Positions 33,039 to 42,133 of a stretch of DNA of 64,000 nt are shown here, piece after piece. This stretch comes from Agathobaculum sp. NTUH-O15-33 (lineage in GTDB: Bacteria > Bacillota > Clostridia > Oscillospirales > Butyricicoccaceae). The notes under the pieces are model-generated. The model was not told where the DNA came from and did no database searches. It worked only from the letters and a program-made list of their open reading frames with translations. Within the stretch, counting starts at the first letter, position 1; the number at the start of each line of letters is the position of its first letter. The position numbers and the translations under genes were made by a program. Where the stretch lies: positions 372,001 through 436,000 of the forward strand of contig NZ_CP136187.1 in NCBI RefSeq assembly GCF_033193315.1, in the 5' to 3' direction.

Positions 33039-33052
33039 GAGGAGACCTATTC

Positions 33053-33844
33053 ATGCTACTCGACCTGCACATGCACACCGGCTATTCGGAGGATGCCGAG
33101 CCGCATACCGTGGAACAGAAGGTGCGCGCCTGTATCGATCGGGGCTTGGAGATCATCGCGATCACCGATCATCTTGATTTTTGGCACCATTTGCCGCCGC
33201 AGGCCACCGATATAGAGGGCTGCATCCGCGATATGCGCGCGGCCAAAGCGGTGTTCGCGGAGGATATCGAGCTGCTGGTCGGCGTGGAGATCGGCCAGCC
33301 CTATGCCGATCCGCGCGCGGACGCGTTTTTAAAGACGCACGCGTTCGATACCGTGATCGGCTCGGTGCACGGCATGCCGAATGATGTGGATATCTATTTC
33401 CACGATTTTGAGCGCCTCGACTGCGACCGGTTTTTAAAGGATTATTTTGCGGAGCTGATGAAGCTGACGGAATACGGCGGGTTCGATGTGCTGGCGCATA
33501 TCGATTATCCGCTGCGCGTGATGCGGCATGGGGATTATGTGCCCTCGTTCGATCAATATATGGATCGCGTGGAGCAGGTGCTGCGCGCGTGCATCGCGCG
33601 CGGCTACGCGCTGGAGCTGAACGCGGCGGGGCTGGCGGGCTGGCAGAAGAAAGTAGGCCCGCCGGAAAATATACTATATGAATATAAACGCCTTGGCGGC
33701 GAGCGCATATCGGTCGGCAGCGACAGCCATTCGCTGGAAACCGTGGGCCGCGGCATTGAGGAATGTCTGGCGCTGGCAAAGCGCGCGGGCTTCCGGTCGG
33801 TTACCGTATTCCGGGATCGCAGGGCGGAACAGGTGGAGATATAA
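33053..33844 (+). CDS. PHP-domain phosphoesterase, histidinol-phosphatase (HisJ/HisK) type
   Basis: The 263-residue metal-dependent phosphoesterase has the PHP motifs DLHMHTGYSED, AITDHLDF, GVEIGQPY, GSVHG, LAHIDYP and SVGSDSH, enough for a trinuclear metal site. It may be histidinol-phosphatase, but no other his gene is present. AGGAGGAGACC precedes the ATG at 33053; a longer frame from 32558 reads the protease gene out of frame. It lies 14 bases after the CPBP gene. Confidence 0.88.
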   Translation: MLLDLHMHTGYSEDAEPHTVEQKVRACIDRGLEIIAITDHLDFWHHLPPQATDIEGCIRDMRAAKAVFAEDIELLVGVEIGQPYADPRADAFLKTHAFDTVIGSVHGMPNDVDIYFHDFERLDCDRFLKDYFAELMKLTEYGGFDVLAHIDYPLRVMRHGDYVPSFDQYMDRVEQVLRACIARGYALELNAAGLAGWQKKVGPPENILYEYKRLGGERISVGSDSHSLETVGRGIEECLALAKRAGFRSVTVFRDRRAEQVEI

Positions 33845-33868
33845 GTGATTTTGGGGAGAAAACAACAG

Positions 33869-34744
33869 GTGGAACGGCGGGAAACAACGATTTTAGCGCA
33901 TGCGAAGATCAATTTAACACTCGACGTCACCGGACGGCGGGAGGACGGCTATCATCTGGTAAAAATGGTGATGCAGTCCGTCGCGCTGCATGACGAGGTG
34001 CGCGTCGCCACTGTTTCGGGAGAGCGGAAGGGACGCGGCATCGTTTTAACGTGCAGCTTGCCTTATCTGCCGGTGGATGAGCGCAATTTGGCGTACCGCG
34101 CGGCGGAGCGCTTTTATGTGGAGACCGGCCTGCTGCTCGAAACGGTGGAAATTCATATCGAAAAGCGCATTCCGGTCGCGGCCGGGCTCGCGGGCGGCTC
34201 TACCGACGCTGCGGCTGTGCTGCGCGCGCTGAACGATCTGACCGGCGCCGGTCTTTCGCTGGACGAGCTGTGCCGCATCGGCCTAACGCTGGGCGCGGAT
34301 ATACCCTATTGCCTGCGCGGCGGCACCATGCTGGCCGAGGGGATCGGCGAAACGCTTACGCCCCTTGCGCCCATGCCGCCCTGCTGGGTGGTGCTGTGCA
34401 AGCCGCCCTTCGCGGTATCGACCAAGGAAGTGTACGAGGAAATGGACGCGGTGGAGCCTGAAACGCGTCCCGACACGGACGGCATGATCAAGGCGTTGGA
34501 AGCGGGCGATCTAGCGGGCGTTTGTAGTAGGCTGTGCAACGTGATGGAGCTTGTCACCGGGCAAAAGCGGCGGCAGATTGGCGAAATCCGCGCGTTTCTC
34601 ACGGAAAACGGGGCCGCCGGTACCGCGATGAGCGGCTCCGGCCCCACGGTTTTCGGCCTGTTTACCGATGAAGGCCGCGCCCGCACGGCGGCCAAAATGC
34701 TGCGCCACCGCTTTGCGGATACGTTTTTTACAAAAACAGAATAA
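33869..34744 (+). CDS. ispE: 4-diphosphocytidyl-2-C-methyl-D-erythritol kinase
   Basis: The 291-residue GHMP kinase of the MEP isoprenoid pathway has ILAHAKINLTLDVTGRREDGYH, the ATP loop PVAAGLAGGSTDAAA, GADIPYC and the C-terminal GTAMSGSGPTVFGLF. The start is taken as the GTG at 33869 (VERRETT), ten bases after GGGGAG; a GTG at 33845 would add eight residues. Confidence 0.95.
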   Translation: MERRETTILAHAKINLTLDVTGRREDGYHLVKMVMQSVALHDEVRVATVSGERKGRGIVLTCSLPYLPVDERNLAYRAAERFYVETGLLLETVEIHIEKRIPVAAGLAGGSTDAAAVLRALNDLTGAGLSLDELCRIGLTLGADIPYCLRGGTMLAEGIGETLTPLAPMPPCWVVLCKPPFAVSTKEVYEEMDAVEPETRPDTDGMIKALEAGDLAGVCSRLCNVMELVTGQKRRQIGEIRAFLTENGAAGTAMSGSGPTVFGLFTDEGRARTAAKMLRHRFADTFFTKTE

Positions 34745-34746
34745 GT

Positions 34747-34797
34747 AAAAGCCCTTCGGGACATACTGAAGCATTCAGATTGTTCCGGAGGGCTTTT
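34747..34797 (+). promoter_or_regulatory. Hairpin that contains the ribosome site of the next gene
   Basis: AAAAGCCCTTCGG pairs with CCGGAGGGCTTTT (13 bp, one G-U) across a 25-base loop. It looks like the ispE terminator, but GGAGGG in its 3' arm is also the ribosome site of the 34801 gene, so folding would block translation. Confidence 0.5.
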
Positions 34798-34800
34798 GAC

Positions 34801-35019
34801 ATGAAAAAAATGGACAGACACAGCCTGTGCGCCGTGATGATGGCGCTGACGATGCTTTTTACCGGCGCGTTTTCTCCCTTGCAGCCGAAAGGCGCGTGGT
34901 GGTGCACGGCTTTTTCCGTGCTGCCGGAACAGGCGGCGGAAACGCAGCGTGTAGATGACGGAGAAGTGGTCTTCAAATGGAAACTCGGCGAGTGGCTGGG
35001 ACAACTGCTGAAGGCTTGA
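34801..35019 (+). CDS. Small exported or membrane-anchored peptide
   Basis: The 72-residue protein begins MKKMDRHSLCAVMMALTMLF and resembles a signal peptide ending near residue 26. A short mature part contains a WW pair, an acidic patch and KLGEWLGQLLKA. GGAGGG lies nine bases before the ATG. No family recognised. Downstream DUF4330 has its own promoter. Confidence 0.55.
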   Translation: MKKMDRHSLCAVMMALTMLFTGAFSPLQPKGAWWCTAFSVLPEQAAETQRVDDGEVVFKWKLGEWLGQLLKA

Positions 35020-35036
35020 GTCAGCGGTCTTTCCTG

Positions 35037-35065
35037 TTGAAACAGGCGCTTTGCTGTGCTATAAT
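35037..35065 (+). promoter_or_regulatory. Promoter of the DUF4330/O-antigen-ligase-like pair
   Basis: TTGAAA at 35037-35042, 17 bases, then a perfect TATAAT at 35060-35065; GGAGGA precedes the gene at 35107. Confidence 0.75.
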
Positions 35066-35106
35066 GGCAAAGAAGCAAGAAATGCCATTACGACGGAGGA
35101 TAACAT

Positions 35107-35613
35107 ATGAAAGTGATTAACGAAAAAGGCAAGCTGTTCGGCGTGATCAATATCGTCGACCTGCTCGTGCTGCTGGCGGCGATCGCGGTCGTGCTCGGCG
35201 TGGGGTACAAGCTCTTTGGCCCGCAGATCGAAGCGGCAACGCAAAAGCAGGTAGAAATGACCGCTGTGATCCGTGTGCGCGGCGCCACGCCTTTTTTGGT
35301 GGCCGAGGTAGAGCGGAACAGTCAGGTCGGCAAGCAGCTTGTCAGCGGCAACGACTATGTGAATGCCACCATCGAGGATATGTACATTGACGACTATGTG
35401 CAGCAGGTGACCACGGCGGACGGCCGCATCGTCGACGCGCTGGACGGCACCAAGCGCGATCTGGTCTTTACCATTAAGACCACGGTGGCGCAGGGCACGG
35501 CCTCGCCCAAGATCGGCACGCAGGAAGTCCGCGCGGGCCGTACCTTTATCCTGAAAACGAACGATTTTGAGACCACCGGCAATATCGATTCGGTCGATAT
35601 CGCCAAGGAATAA
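35107..35613 (+). CDS. DUF4330-domain membrane-anchored protein
   Basis: The 168-residue protein has an N-terminal transmembrane helix (VINIVDLLVLLAAIAVVLGVGYKLF) and an extracytoplasmic beta-rich domain typical of DUF4330 (VIRVRGATPFLVAEV...). In Firmicutes these proteins accompany polysaccharide polymerases. Its stop is four bases before the start of the O-antigen-ligase-like gene, so the two are coupled and may form a complex. Confidence 0.82.
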   Translation: MKVINEKGKLFGVINIVDLLVLLAAIAVVLGVGYKLFGPQIEAATQKQVEMTAVIRVRGATPFLVAEVERNSQVGKQLVSGNDYVNATIEDMYIDDYVQQVTTADGRIVDALDGTKRDLVFTIKTTVAQGTASPKIGTQEVRAGRTFILKTNDFETTGNIDSVDIAKE

Positions 35614-35617
35614 GCGT

Positions 35618-37219
35618 ATGAAGGGTATCCTGCAAAATAGTATCGTCGGGCGGGCGTTGGTCCGCCTGCGCGCTTGGTACCATATGGGTGCGATCGCGGG
35701 CTTTTTCGGCAAGGTACGGGATGCTTATGTGGATTCCCGCTTTCGCCGCCTGTGGGAGCATTTTTGCGCCGCCGCGCTGCCAAGCGCGGCGGGAAGCTGC
35801 TATGTGCGCTTTTTGGCCGCGCTGCGCCGCCTTATCGAGCGGGTGGGCGATTGGACGCGGCAAAGCGTGGTGTACCGCGCCTGTATCGCGGTCTGGAAGC
35901 CGGTCTCAAACTTTCTTGGCGGCGGGGTAATCGGCCGCCTGTGCCGCTTTTTCGGCATCCGCGGCATGCTGCTGACCGCGCTCGCGCTGTATCTGCCGCT
36001 GGATTATTTCATCCGCGCGGCGGCGAGCAAGGGCTATCTGCCCGCGTTTACCGCTTCCATCTGGGATGAATGCCTGATGCTCGCGGCGGTCGCTTACATC
36101 CTGTGGCACACCGCTATGCGGCGCGCGCCGGTGCAAGGCAGGGCCACGCCGCTGGACGGTTATCTGTTTTTGTTTATTGGCGTTGCGTTTTTCCTAATGT
36201 GCGCGGTCTCGCCCATTCCGAAGATCGCGCTGGACGGCTGGCGCGCGGTGGTGCAGTACCTGTTTTGGTTCCTGCTTGTCATCCGCCTGCTGGAGGACGA
36301 CCGGGATTTCGGTATTTTCTATGGCGCGCTGCTCACCATGGCGATCGTTGTGGCGCTGCACGGCGTTTATCAGTTCATCGTCGCCACGCCCATACCGGCC
36401 GCCTGGGTATCCCAGACCGAGCAGGGCGTGCGCACGCGCGTGTTTTCCATCACGGGCAGCCCCAATATCATGGGCAGCCTGTTGGTGCTGTTCGCGCCCA
36501 TGGCGGCGGGCCTTGCGTATTACTGCAAGAAAATGTGGGTCAAGGTGCTGGCGCTGGGCGCGGCGGGTATCATGTGCATGTCCATCCTGTTCACCTTTTC
36601 CAAGGGCGCATGGGGCGGTTTGGCGGTCGCGGTCGTCGTATTCGCGATCTTTTTGGATCGCCGCCTGATCGCCTTGATGGGCGCGGCGGGCGCGGGCGCG
36701 TTGATCGCGATTCCCTCGATCGCGAACCGCATCACCTACCTGTTTACCGCGGACTATGTGGAGGCCAGCCAGCGCGCGGGCCGCATGATCCGCTGGGAGA
36801 CCGGCATTAACCTGCTGCATGAAGCAAACCGCTGGCTGGGCTTTGGTCTGGGCCGTTTTGGCGGCGCGGTGGCCATGCAGAACAAGGTCATAGAAGAGAC
36901 CGAGACCTTTGAATACTTCTATATGGATAACTACTATCTGAAAACGATGGTGGAAATGGGGTATTTGGGGCTGATCTTCTTTATCATCCTGTTGATCGGT
37001 CTGATCATATGGTGCCTGCGTTCGATCGGCCGGACGAAGTTTACCGCGACCGACCGCACGCGCGTGCTCGCGGTATCCATGTTCGCGGGGATGATGGGCG
37101 TATTGACGCACTGCTATTTTGAAAATATCTTTGAAGTACCGTACATGATGGCCTACTTCTGGAGCATGGCCGCCGCGGTGCTGTATCTCGGCTATTTTAG
37201 AAAAAGGCGCAGTTCCTAG
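35618..37219 (+). CDS. O-antigen ligase/polymerase (Wzy/WaaL-like) membrane protein
   Basis: The 533-residue protein has a basic cytoplasmic N-terminal region (1-120) with short hydrophobic parts. About ten transmembrane helices follow, and the large loop characteristic of the Wzy/WaaL family lies near 250-310 (TRVFSITGSPNIMGSLLVL). GFGLGRFGG and a C-terminal MDNYYLKTMVEMGYLG segment are typical. It probably polymerises or ligates a surface glycan on undecaprenyl carrier. No glycosyltransferases are nearby. The ATG is at 35618. Confidence 0.87.
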   Translation: MKGILQNSIVGRALVRLRAWYHMGAIAGFFGKVRDAYVDSRFRRLWEHFCAAALPSAAGSCYVRFLAALRRLIERVGDWTRQSVVYRACIAVWKPVSNFLGGGVIGRLCRFFGIRGMLLTALALYLPLDYFIRAAASKGYLPAFTASIWDECLMLAAVAYILWHTAMRRAPVQGRATPLDGYLFLFIGVAFFLMCAVSPIPKIALDGWRAVVQYLFWFLLVIRLLEDDRDFGIFYGALLTMAIVVALHGVYQFIVATPIPAAWVSQTEQGVRTRVFSITGSPNIMGSLLVLFAPMAAGLAYYCKKMWVKVLALGAAGIMCMSILFTFSKGAWGGLAVAVVVFAIFLDRRLIALMGAAGAGALIAIPSIANRITYLFTADYVEASQRAGRMIRWETGINLLHEANRWLGFGLGRFGGAVAMQNKVIEETETFEYFYMDNYYLKTMVEMGYLGLIFFIILLIGLIIWCLRSIGRTKFTATDRTRVLAVSMFAGMMGVLTHCYFENIFEVPYMMAYFWSMAAAVLYLGYFRKRRSS

Positions 37220-37248
37220 CGACGGCAATCGCACCAAGAACCTGTTTT

Positions 37249-38376
37249 TTAACGATGAAGCATTTGACGATACAGGACCGCCGCCCTTGCAAGTTCGTCC
37301 CCTCTGGCGGTAAAAAACGACTGAAAAGCTTGGCAGAAATAGTTCTGGCCGATCTCGCCGTTTGCTAGTACAAACCGTTCGCGCCTGCATCCATTGCGGC
37401 AGAGCGCAAAATAAGGGCAATCCCGACAGGCCGAAGGTACACGGAGAGAGCGTTCGATAAATTTGGCCGCCACAGGCGATTGCAGCATTTCCGCGAAGGA
37501 TTGCTGACCAATGACGCCGAGTCGCCACTCGTCCAGCACATAGAAGTCGCAAGGATATACTCCGCCGTCGCCTTCTATGACAAATTGCACGGCGCACCGG
37601 CCTGTCATACTGCAAGCTTCCGGGCAATGGCCAAGCAGTATGGAGATCCAGTTGTCAAAATATCGAATGCTGATATAGTTTCCGCTTTTTAGTTCCGCAT
37701 ACCACAAATCAAATAGGCGGATCAGGAACTTTCCATATTGCTCGGTGGAAAGAAAGTAGTCGCTTTCTCCTCGGGTTGCTCCTAAGGGTTCCAAACAGGG
37801 TATGAACTGCAGCCAGCGAAATCCGTTTTTACGATAAAAGGAATAGATCTGCTGGATAAAACGGGCGTTTCTTCCGGTGACGACACAGAGCACATTATAC
37901 GCAACGTTATGCTTATTGAAAAGCCGCACGGTGCGCATGACCTGATGAAAGGTTGCCTTTTCATGGGTGTCGATGCGGTTAAAATTATGTAACGCAGCGG
38001 GACCATCCAGCGATAGGCCAATCAAAAAATTGTTTTCGTGAAAGAAGACGGCCCATTCTTCTGTCAATGCGTAGCCATTCGTCTGCACATTGTTTTGAAT
38101 GCGTAGGTTCTTGTGATTGTGCTTTTGCTGTAACGCGATTACATCGCGATAAAAGGAAAGTCCTGCAAGCGTCGGTTCGCCCCCCTGAAAGGAAAAGCTG
38201 CAAAAATGATCGGCGTATGCCAAGGCGGAAACAATAATGGTTTCCATGGCATCCAAAGAAAGCGGCCCTGCGAAGGCCTTGTCTCGTTTGGCGGCAACAT
38301 CCCGGTAAAAGCAATAGCGGCAAGCCATATTGCAAGCCGAAGACGCGGGCTTGATCAATACATGAATCGGTGGCAT
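37249..38376 (-). CDS. Anaerobic sulfatase-maturating radical SAM enzyme
   Basis: The 375-residue enzyme oxidises the sulfatase cysteine to formylglycine. The SAM cluster motif CNMACRYC holds Cys15, Cys19 and Cys22. SFQGGEPTL follows, and the C-terminal SPASM region has cysteines in GHCPEACSMTGRCAVQF, PCDFY and ACRDCPYFALCRNGCRRERF for two auxiliary clusters. A cysteine-type sulfatase encoded at 40180-41748 is the obvious client. Element B separates it from the antiporter gene. Confidence 0.93.
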   Translation of the reverse strand: MPPIHVLIKPASSACNMACRYCFYRDVAAKRDKAFAGPLSLDAMETIIVSALAYADHFCSFSFQGGEPTLAGLSFYRDVIALQQKHNHKNLRIQNNVQTNGYALTEEWAVFFHENNFLIGLSLDGPAALHNFNRIDTHEKATFHQVMRTVRLFNKHNVAYNVLCVVTGRNARFIQQIYSFYRKNGFRWLQFIPCLEPLGATRGESDYFLSTEQYGKFLIRLFDLWYAELKSGNYISIRYFDNWISILLGHCPEACSMTGRCAVQFVIEGDGGVYPCDFYVLDEWRLGVIGQQSFAEMLQSPVAAKFIERSLRVPSACRDCPYFALCRNGCRRERFVLANGEIGQNYFCQAFQSFFTARGDELARAAVLYRQMLHR

Positions 38377-38407
38377 TTTTAACTCCTTAAACTCTATACG
38401 GAACGGA

Positions 38408-38685
38408 AGTAGACCTGAACGATGTCGTTCAGGTCTACTCAGACTGTCAAAAAACTATTTTTGACAGTCTGTCGATCGAAACAAAGCCCCATTTCGATCG
38501 AGAATTCCGGCTTCTGCGCGCGCCTTACAGGTACACTTGAAACCGGTTTGTATAAAAACCGAGATACATGCTCCCGGTTTTTATGGATTTTGCCGCAAAA
38601 GGCAAAATCCTATTTTATGCGCGCTGCGGCGCGAAAGGTTCTTTGACAAGATGAGTAGACCTGAACGATGTCATTCAGGTCTACT
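38408..38685 (+). mobile_element. Terminator-nested structured element, copy B
   Basis: The interior, 38440-38653, lies between two hairpins (38409-38438 and 38655-38684, GTAGACCTGAAC stem) that differ at one base. The interior reads AGACTGTCAAAAA hairpin, TCGATCGAAA hairpin, AAAAACCG/CGGTTTTT hairpin, GGATTTTGCC hairpin, then GCGCGCTGCGGCGCG. It sits downstream of the antiporter gene and upstream of the maturase gene. Shared interior with copies A and C; hairpins unique to this locus. Confidence 0.82.
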
Positions 38686-38695
38686 TTTTTCTTTT

Positions 38696-40105
38696 TTACA
38701 TGATAAATCCGAAGACTGCGTATAAAAGGAACGCTGCGCCAAATAGAATCAGGTTATACTGTAGCGACGTCTTGTTCATTTGATACATATCTACGCCAAC
38801 CAAAGCCGAGGTGACGAAGGTTTCGTCAGAAATAGGAGAGGTTTGCGTCCCGAAGAACGCAGCGCCCCAAGCGGCCGCGATCACGAGCGGCATGCTTGCG
38901 CCGTTTGCCAAGGCCCACGGAATCGCGATTGGCATCATGCAGGAAACCGTCCCGAGCGACGTGCCCGTGGCATATCCGATGATGCCGCCGATCAAAAACA
39001 CCAGCGCGGGCAGAATGGCGGGGGTAATAAGGCTGGCAAAGGTATTGGCAAGATACAGCCCCGTACCGATCGATTGCACCACCGCACCGAACGTCACCGC
39101 CATGACTAAGATAATCTCAATTTCCATAGAGGAACTCATACCCTTGAGAAACGCCTTCCATGCTTCGTCCATGGTCATATTTTTAGAAAACACATTCATG
39201 CAGATGGTGATGATGCTGGTCACAACGGTACTGAAAAGAATGCCGCCCAGCGCGTCGCCCGCTATAATATTACCGCCGCCGCTATACGCCATATAAGCGA
39301 AGGTAAGCGCCAGCAACGCAATGGTAGGAACGAACACAAAGGAAGCGCCGGCTTTTCGTGCGACCACATGCAAATCTTCGTCTTCGCCTTGATATCCGTC
39401 TGCATGGAGCAAACCGGTCTCTTTTGCCCGTAGCTCCGCTTTTTTCATGGCGAAAAAGTCCTTGTCAAAAGCGATCATCAGCAAAATCGCCACAACGGCA
39501 ATGATGCAGTAAAAATTGAGCGGAATGACCGCAAAAAGCATGGCGTTGCTGTCAGCAATCCCGTTAGCAGCCAGCAGCCCCAGCAGCACGCCGCCCCATT
39601 GCCCAATGGGAATTAGCCCATTGACGGGAGAGGCTGTGGCACGGATGATATAGGCTTGTTTTACTCTGGATACCCTAAAGTTATCATTCAGCTTTCTGGT
39701 GGTCAATGTGGTCAGCACAATGCTCATCATACAGTTCATGTAAAGGATCACGCCGATCACCCAAGTCAAAAACATAGAACCTTTACGAGATTTTACAATT
39801 TGCCGTTTCAGCGTAATGTATTCGATAAAGCCGTTGGAACCGCCGGACTGCTCGATCAGTTCAGAAATGCCAAATGACAGAGCCATTACCATTAGTATAA
39901 TGGCGGCATAGCGTCCCGCGAACGAAGAGATGACCCCTGTCATCGTATTGGTGACGGTTGCGATCGGATGAAACCCCGACATGATAAAAAAGCCTGCGAC
40001 AGAACCCGCCAATAGTGCAAACACCGCATTTTTTAAGATCAATGCCAACGCGATAGCCAAAACTGGAGGTACTAGCGATAATATGCCGTAGTCTAAGACT
40101 TCCAC
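38696..40105 (-). CDS. NhaC-family Na+/H+ antiporter-like transporter
   Basis: The 469-residue protein has about twelve helices. Family features include SFAGRYAAIILMVMALSFGISEL, PIGQWGGVLLGLL and the C-terminal FFGTQTSPISDETFVTSALVGVDM. It starts at GTG (40105) eight bases after GGGAGGAG. Placed between a sulfatase and its maturase, it may move the sulfated substrate, sulfate or charge-balancing ions; that is inference. Confidence 0.87.
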   Translation of the reverse strand: MEVLDYGILSLVPPVLAIALALILKNAVFALLAGSVAGFFIMSGFHPIATVTNTMTGVISSFAGRYAAIILMVMALSFGISELIEQSGGSNGFIEYITLKRQIVKSRKGSMFLTWVIGVILYMNCMMSIVLTTLTTRKLNDNFRVSRVKQAYIIRATASPVNGLIPIGQWGGVLLGLLAANGIADSNAMLFAVIPLNFYCIIAVVAILLMIAFDKDFFAMKKAELRAKETGLLHADGYQGEDEDLHVVARKAGASFVFVPTIALLALTFAYMAYSGGGNIIAGDALGGILFSTVVTSIITICMNVFSKNMTMDEAWKAFLKGMSSSMEIEIILVMAVTFGAVVQSIGTGLYLANTFASLITPAILPALVFLIGGIIGYATGTSLGTVSCMMPIAIPWALANGASMPLVIAAAWGAAFFGTQTSPISDETFVTSALVGVDMYQMNKTSLQYNLILFGAAFLLYAVFGFIM

Positions 40106-40179
40106 AGAAATCTCCTCCCATCAATTTTCAAATTGCCGTTTGAATTACCGGAACCGCTGGCGCATGGCTTCTCTATCTT

Positions 40180-41748
40180 TTAGCCGTCTCTCTTGTTCAC
40201 AAAGCTATTGCGCTCCACATCCGGAAACACATCCCCAAAGCGAACGAATTGTTTATCCGCGGAAGGGCCTGTATTGCCGATCTCCCAGGGCTGCCAGCGG
40301 CCGCGCTGCAATGCGTCAACGACCAGACGATTGCGCTTTTGCGCCTGTATGCAGACCGCATGAATGTTTTCCAGATCCCACTTTTCAGCGGCTAAAGCCT
40401 TTAACTCTTCCAAAACATCGGCATAAGCGGGGTCTTCAATCATATTTTGGCGTTCCAACGGGTCCTTGTCCAGATCATACAAAGCATCCCCGTATTCCTT
40501 GAAATGATTCCATACATACTTATAAGGACCCTTTTTGACCATTAGGCGCGTGCAAAGCGTTCGGTTCTCATTCTGCTCGCAGTATACGGTATCGGTCCAA
40601 GAGGCATCCTCTCCATGGAGCAAGGGGAGCAGGCTGTGACCGTCCAAATGATCGTAAAACTGCTCTAACGTATCTCCGCCGGACAATTCGACCATGGTGG
40701 GCAGCAGATCGACCAGAGAGGTATTCTCATAACGGCGCTGCGGCGTCAAACGCGAGGGATTGTGGATCAGCAGCGGAACATGAATGGCGTTTTCAAAAAA
40801 GCAGTTCTTGTACCACATGCCTCTTTCACCCAACATATCGCCGTGGTCTGCAGTTAAAATGATGATCGTGTTTTCATCTTGTCCGGTTTCTTTCAGGATT
40901 TTGCGGAGTTCGCCAATCTTTTCGTCAATATCGCTGATCATGGCGTAATACGCGCGGCGGGCGCGTTTGATCTGTGCATCCGTCAATTCATAAATATCCT
41001 GCCGCATACGTTTATGTACGGCCTGACGGCGGATGTCCTGCTCTTCATAAGGGATCATGGGGACCTTGGGCAGATCAATCTCATCATCGCTGTACATATC
41101 CCAGAACCGCTGCTTTGCAATATAGGGGTCGTGTGGCTGTGTAAAAGAAACGGTTAACAGAAACGGCTGTTCGGCATGGTCATAGCGCGCAAATTCATAC
41201 AGTTTACGTTTGGCCTGAAAAAATACTTCTTCGTCATAATCCATTTGCAGGCAATAATCGGCAACGCCGGAGTCAATGACATTCCGGATATCCGTATAGC
41301 CGATTTCTTTTTCCGTTTCATAGCGGTATAGCTTGCCGCCGACATCCCAGTTGCAGGTCCATGAAAAGTCGGCGGGATAGGATTCTGTCGTCACTCTGTC
41401 CTCGAAACCATGGAGCTGGTCTGGCCCGATGAAGTGCATTTTTCCGCTCAAACAGGTATAGTAGCCATTGGAGCGCAGGTGGTGCGCGAATGTGGGAATA
41501 CTGGCATGGAATTCGGAGCCATTGTCCCAGTTATCGATCTTAGAGGGAAGCTGCCCGGACATCATGCTAGCGCGGGAAGGGGAACAAATGGGGTATGTGC
41601 AGTAGTTGTTGTCAAAAACAACGCCCTCATCCGCAAGCTGTTGAATATTGGGGCTTTTCACCACCGTATTGCCGTAGCAACTTAGCGCGCTGGCGGACAG
41701 CTGATCGCACATGAGAAACAGGAAATTGGGTTTCTTGGTCGTGCTCAT
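40180..41748 (-). CDS. Cysteine-type sulfatase, choline-sulfatase/arylsulfatase family
   Basis: The 522-residue protein has the sulfatase signature CSPSRASMMSG, with Cys55 as the formylglycine precursor. Metal ligands are in LFLMCDQLSASALSCYG and ILTADHGDMLGERGMWYK, and GKMHFIGPDQLHGFEDR resembles choline sulfatases. No signal peptide is present, so it is cytoplasmic, which fits import of a small sulfate ester. AAGGAGG precedes the ATG. Substrate not fixed by sequence. Confidence 0.92.
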   Translation of the reverse strand: MSTTKKPNFLFLMCDQLSASALSCYGNTVVKSPNIQQLADEGVVFDNNYCTYPICSPSRASMMSGQLPSKIDNWDNGSEFHASIPTFAHHLRSNGYYTCLSGKMHFIGPDQLHGFEDRVTTESYPADFSWTCNWDVGGKLYRYETEKEIGYTDIRNVIDSGVADYCLQMDYDEEVFFQAKRKLYEFARYDHAEQPFLLTVSFTQPHDPYIAKQRFWDMYSDDEIDLPKVPMIPYEEQDIRRQAVHKRMRQDIYELTDAQIKRARRAYYAMISDIDEKIGELRKILKETGQDENTIIILTADHGDMLGERGMWYKNCFFENAIHVPLLIHNPSRLTPQRRYENTSLVDLLPTMVELSGGDTLEQFYDHLDGHSLLPLLHGEDASWTDTVYCEQNENRTLCTRLMVKKGPYKYVWNHFKEYGDALYDLDKDPLERQNMIEDPAYADVLEELKALAAEKWDLENIHAVCIQAQKRNRLVVDALQRGRWQPWEIGNTGPSADKQFVRFGDVFPDVERNSFVNKRDG

Positions 41749-41833
41749 TTTAAATTCCTCCTTATATGATGAAAACGCAAATGCTTGCCGGGATCACAGA
41801 AATACCAGTTGTCGCTGTGAAATAAAAATTCCA

Positions 41834-42133
41834 CTATAGGGCGCTGCCGTTGGGCTTTATGCAGATATGCTTGGTACGGTCGTGCATTCTTTTTAACATT
41901 CTTAGGTCCAGCACTAAAAAATAGACCGCGGAGACCGCTAAAATGAGAGGTACCATGATCTTTTTCCAACCGCTTAGTACATTGGAGAAGGTAAGGGCCG
42001 CGACTAAAAAGCTAATGATGGTGCGAAGATAAGCCAAATGCGTTCTTTCATAAGCGAGTAAGGTACGATCCAAAGCCAACCAGTCTCGTTGGATCATTTT
42101 CCGGTTATCATAGTCATAATTGATGTATTTCAT
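41834..42133 (-). CDS. DUF202-domain small membrane protein
   Basis: The 99-residue protein has the DUF202 signature WLALDRTLLAYERTHLAYLRT, followed by two transmembrane helices. It is first in a minus-strand run DUF202-sulfatase-antiporter-maturase, divergent from LysR. AAGGGAACGG precedes the ATG. Function unknown. Confidence 0.85.
   Translation of the reverse strand: MKYINYDYDNRKMIQRDWLALDRTLLAYERTHLAYLRTIISFLVAALTFSNVLSGWKKIMVPLILAVSAVYFLVLDLRMLKRMHDRTKHICIKPNGSAL

Noticed and set aside
38408..38685. CRISPR-like repeat/spacer array from the paired hairpins
   Set aside because: Only two repeats per locus, the repeat is different at each locus and the 'spacer' is conserved, the reverse of CRISPR.
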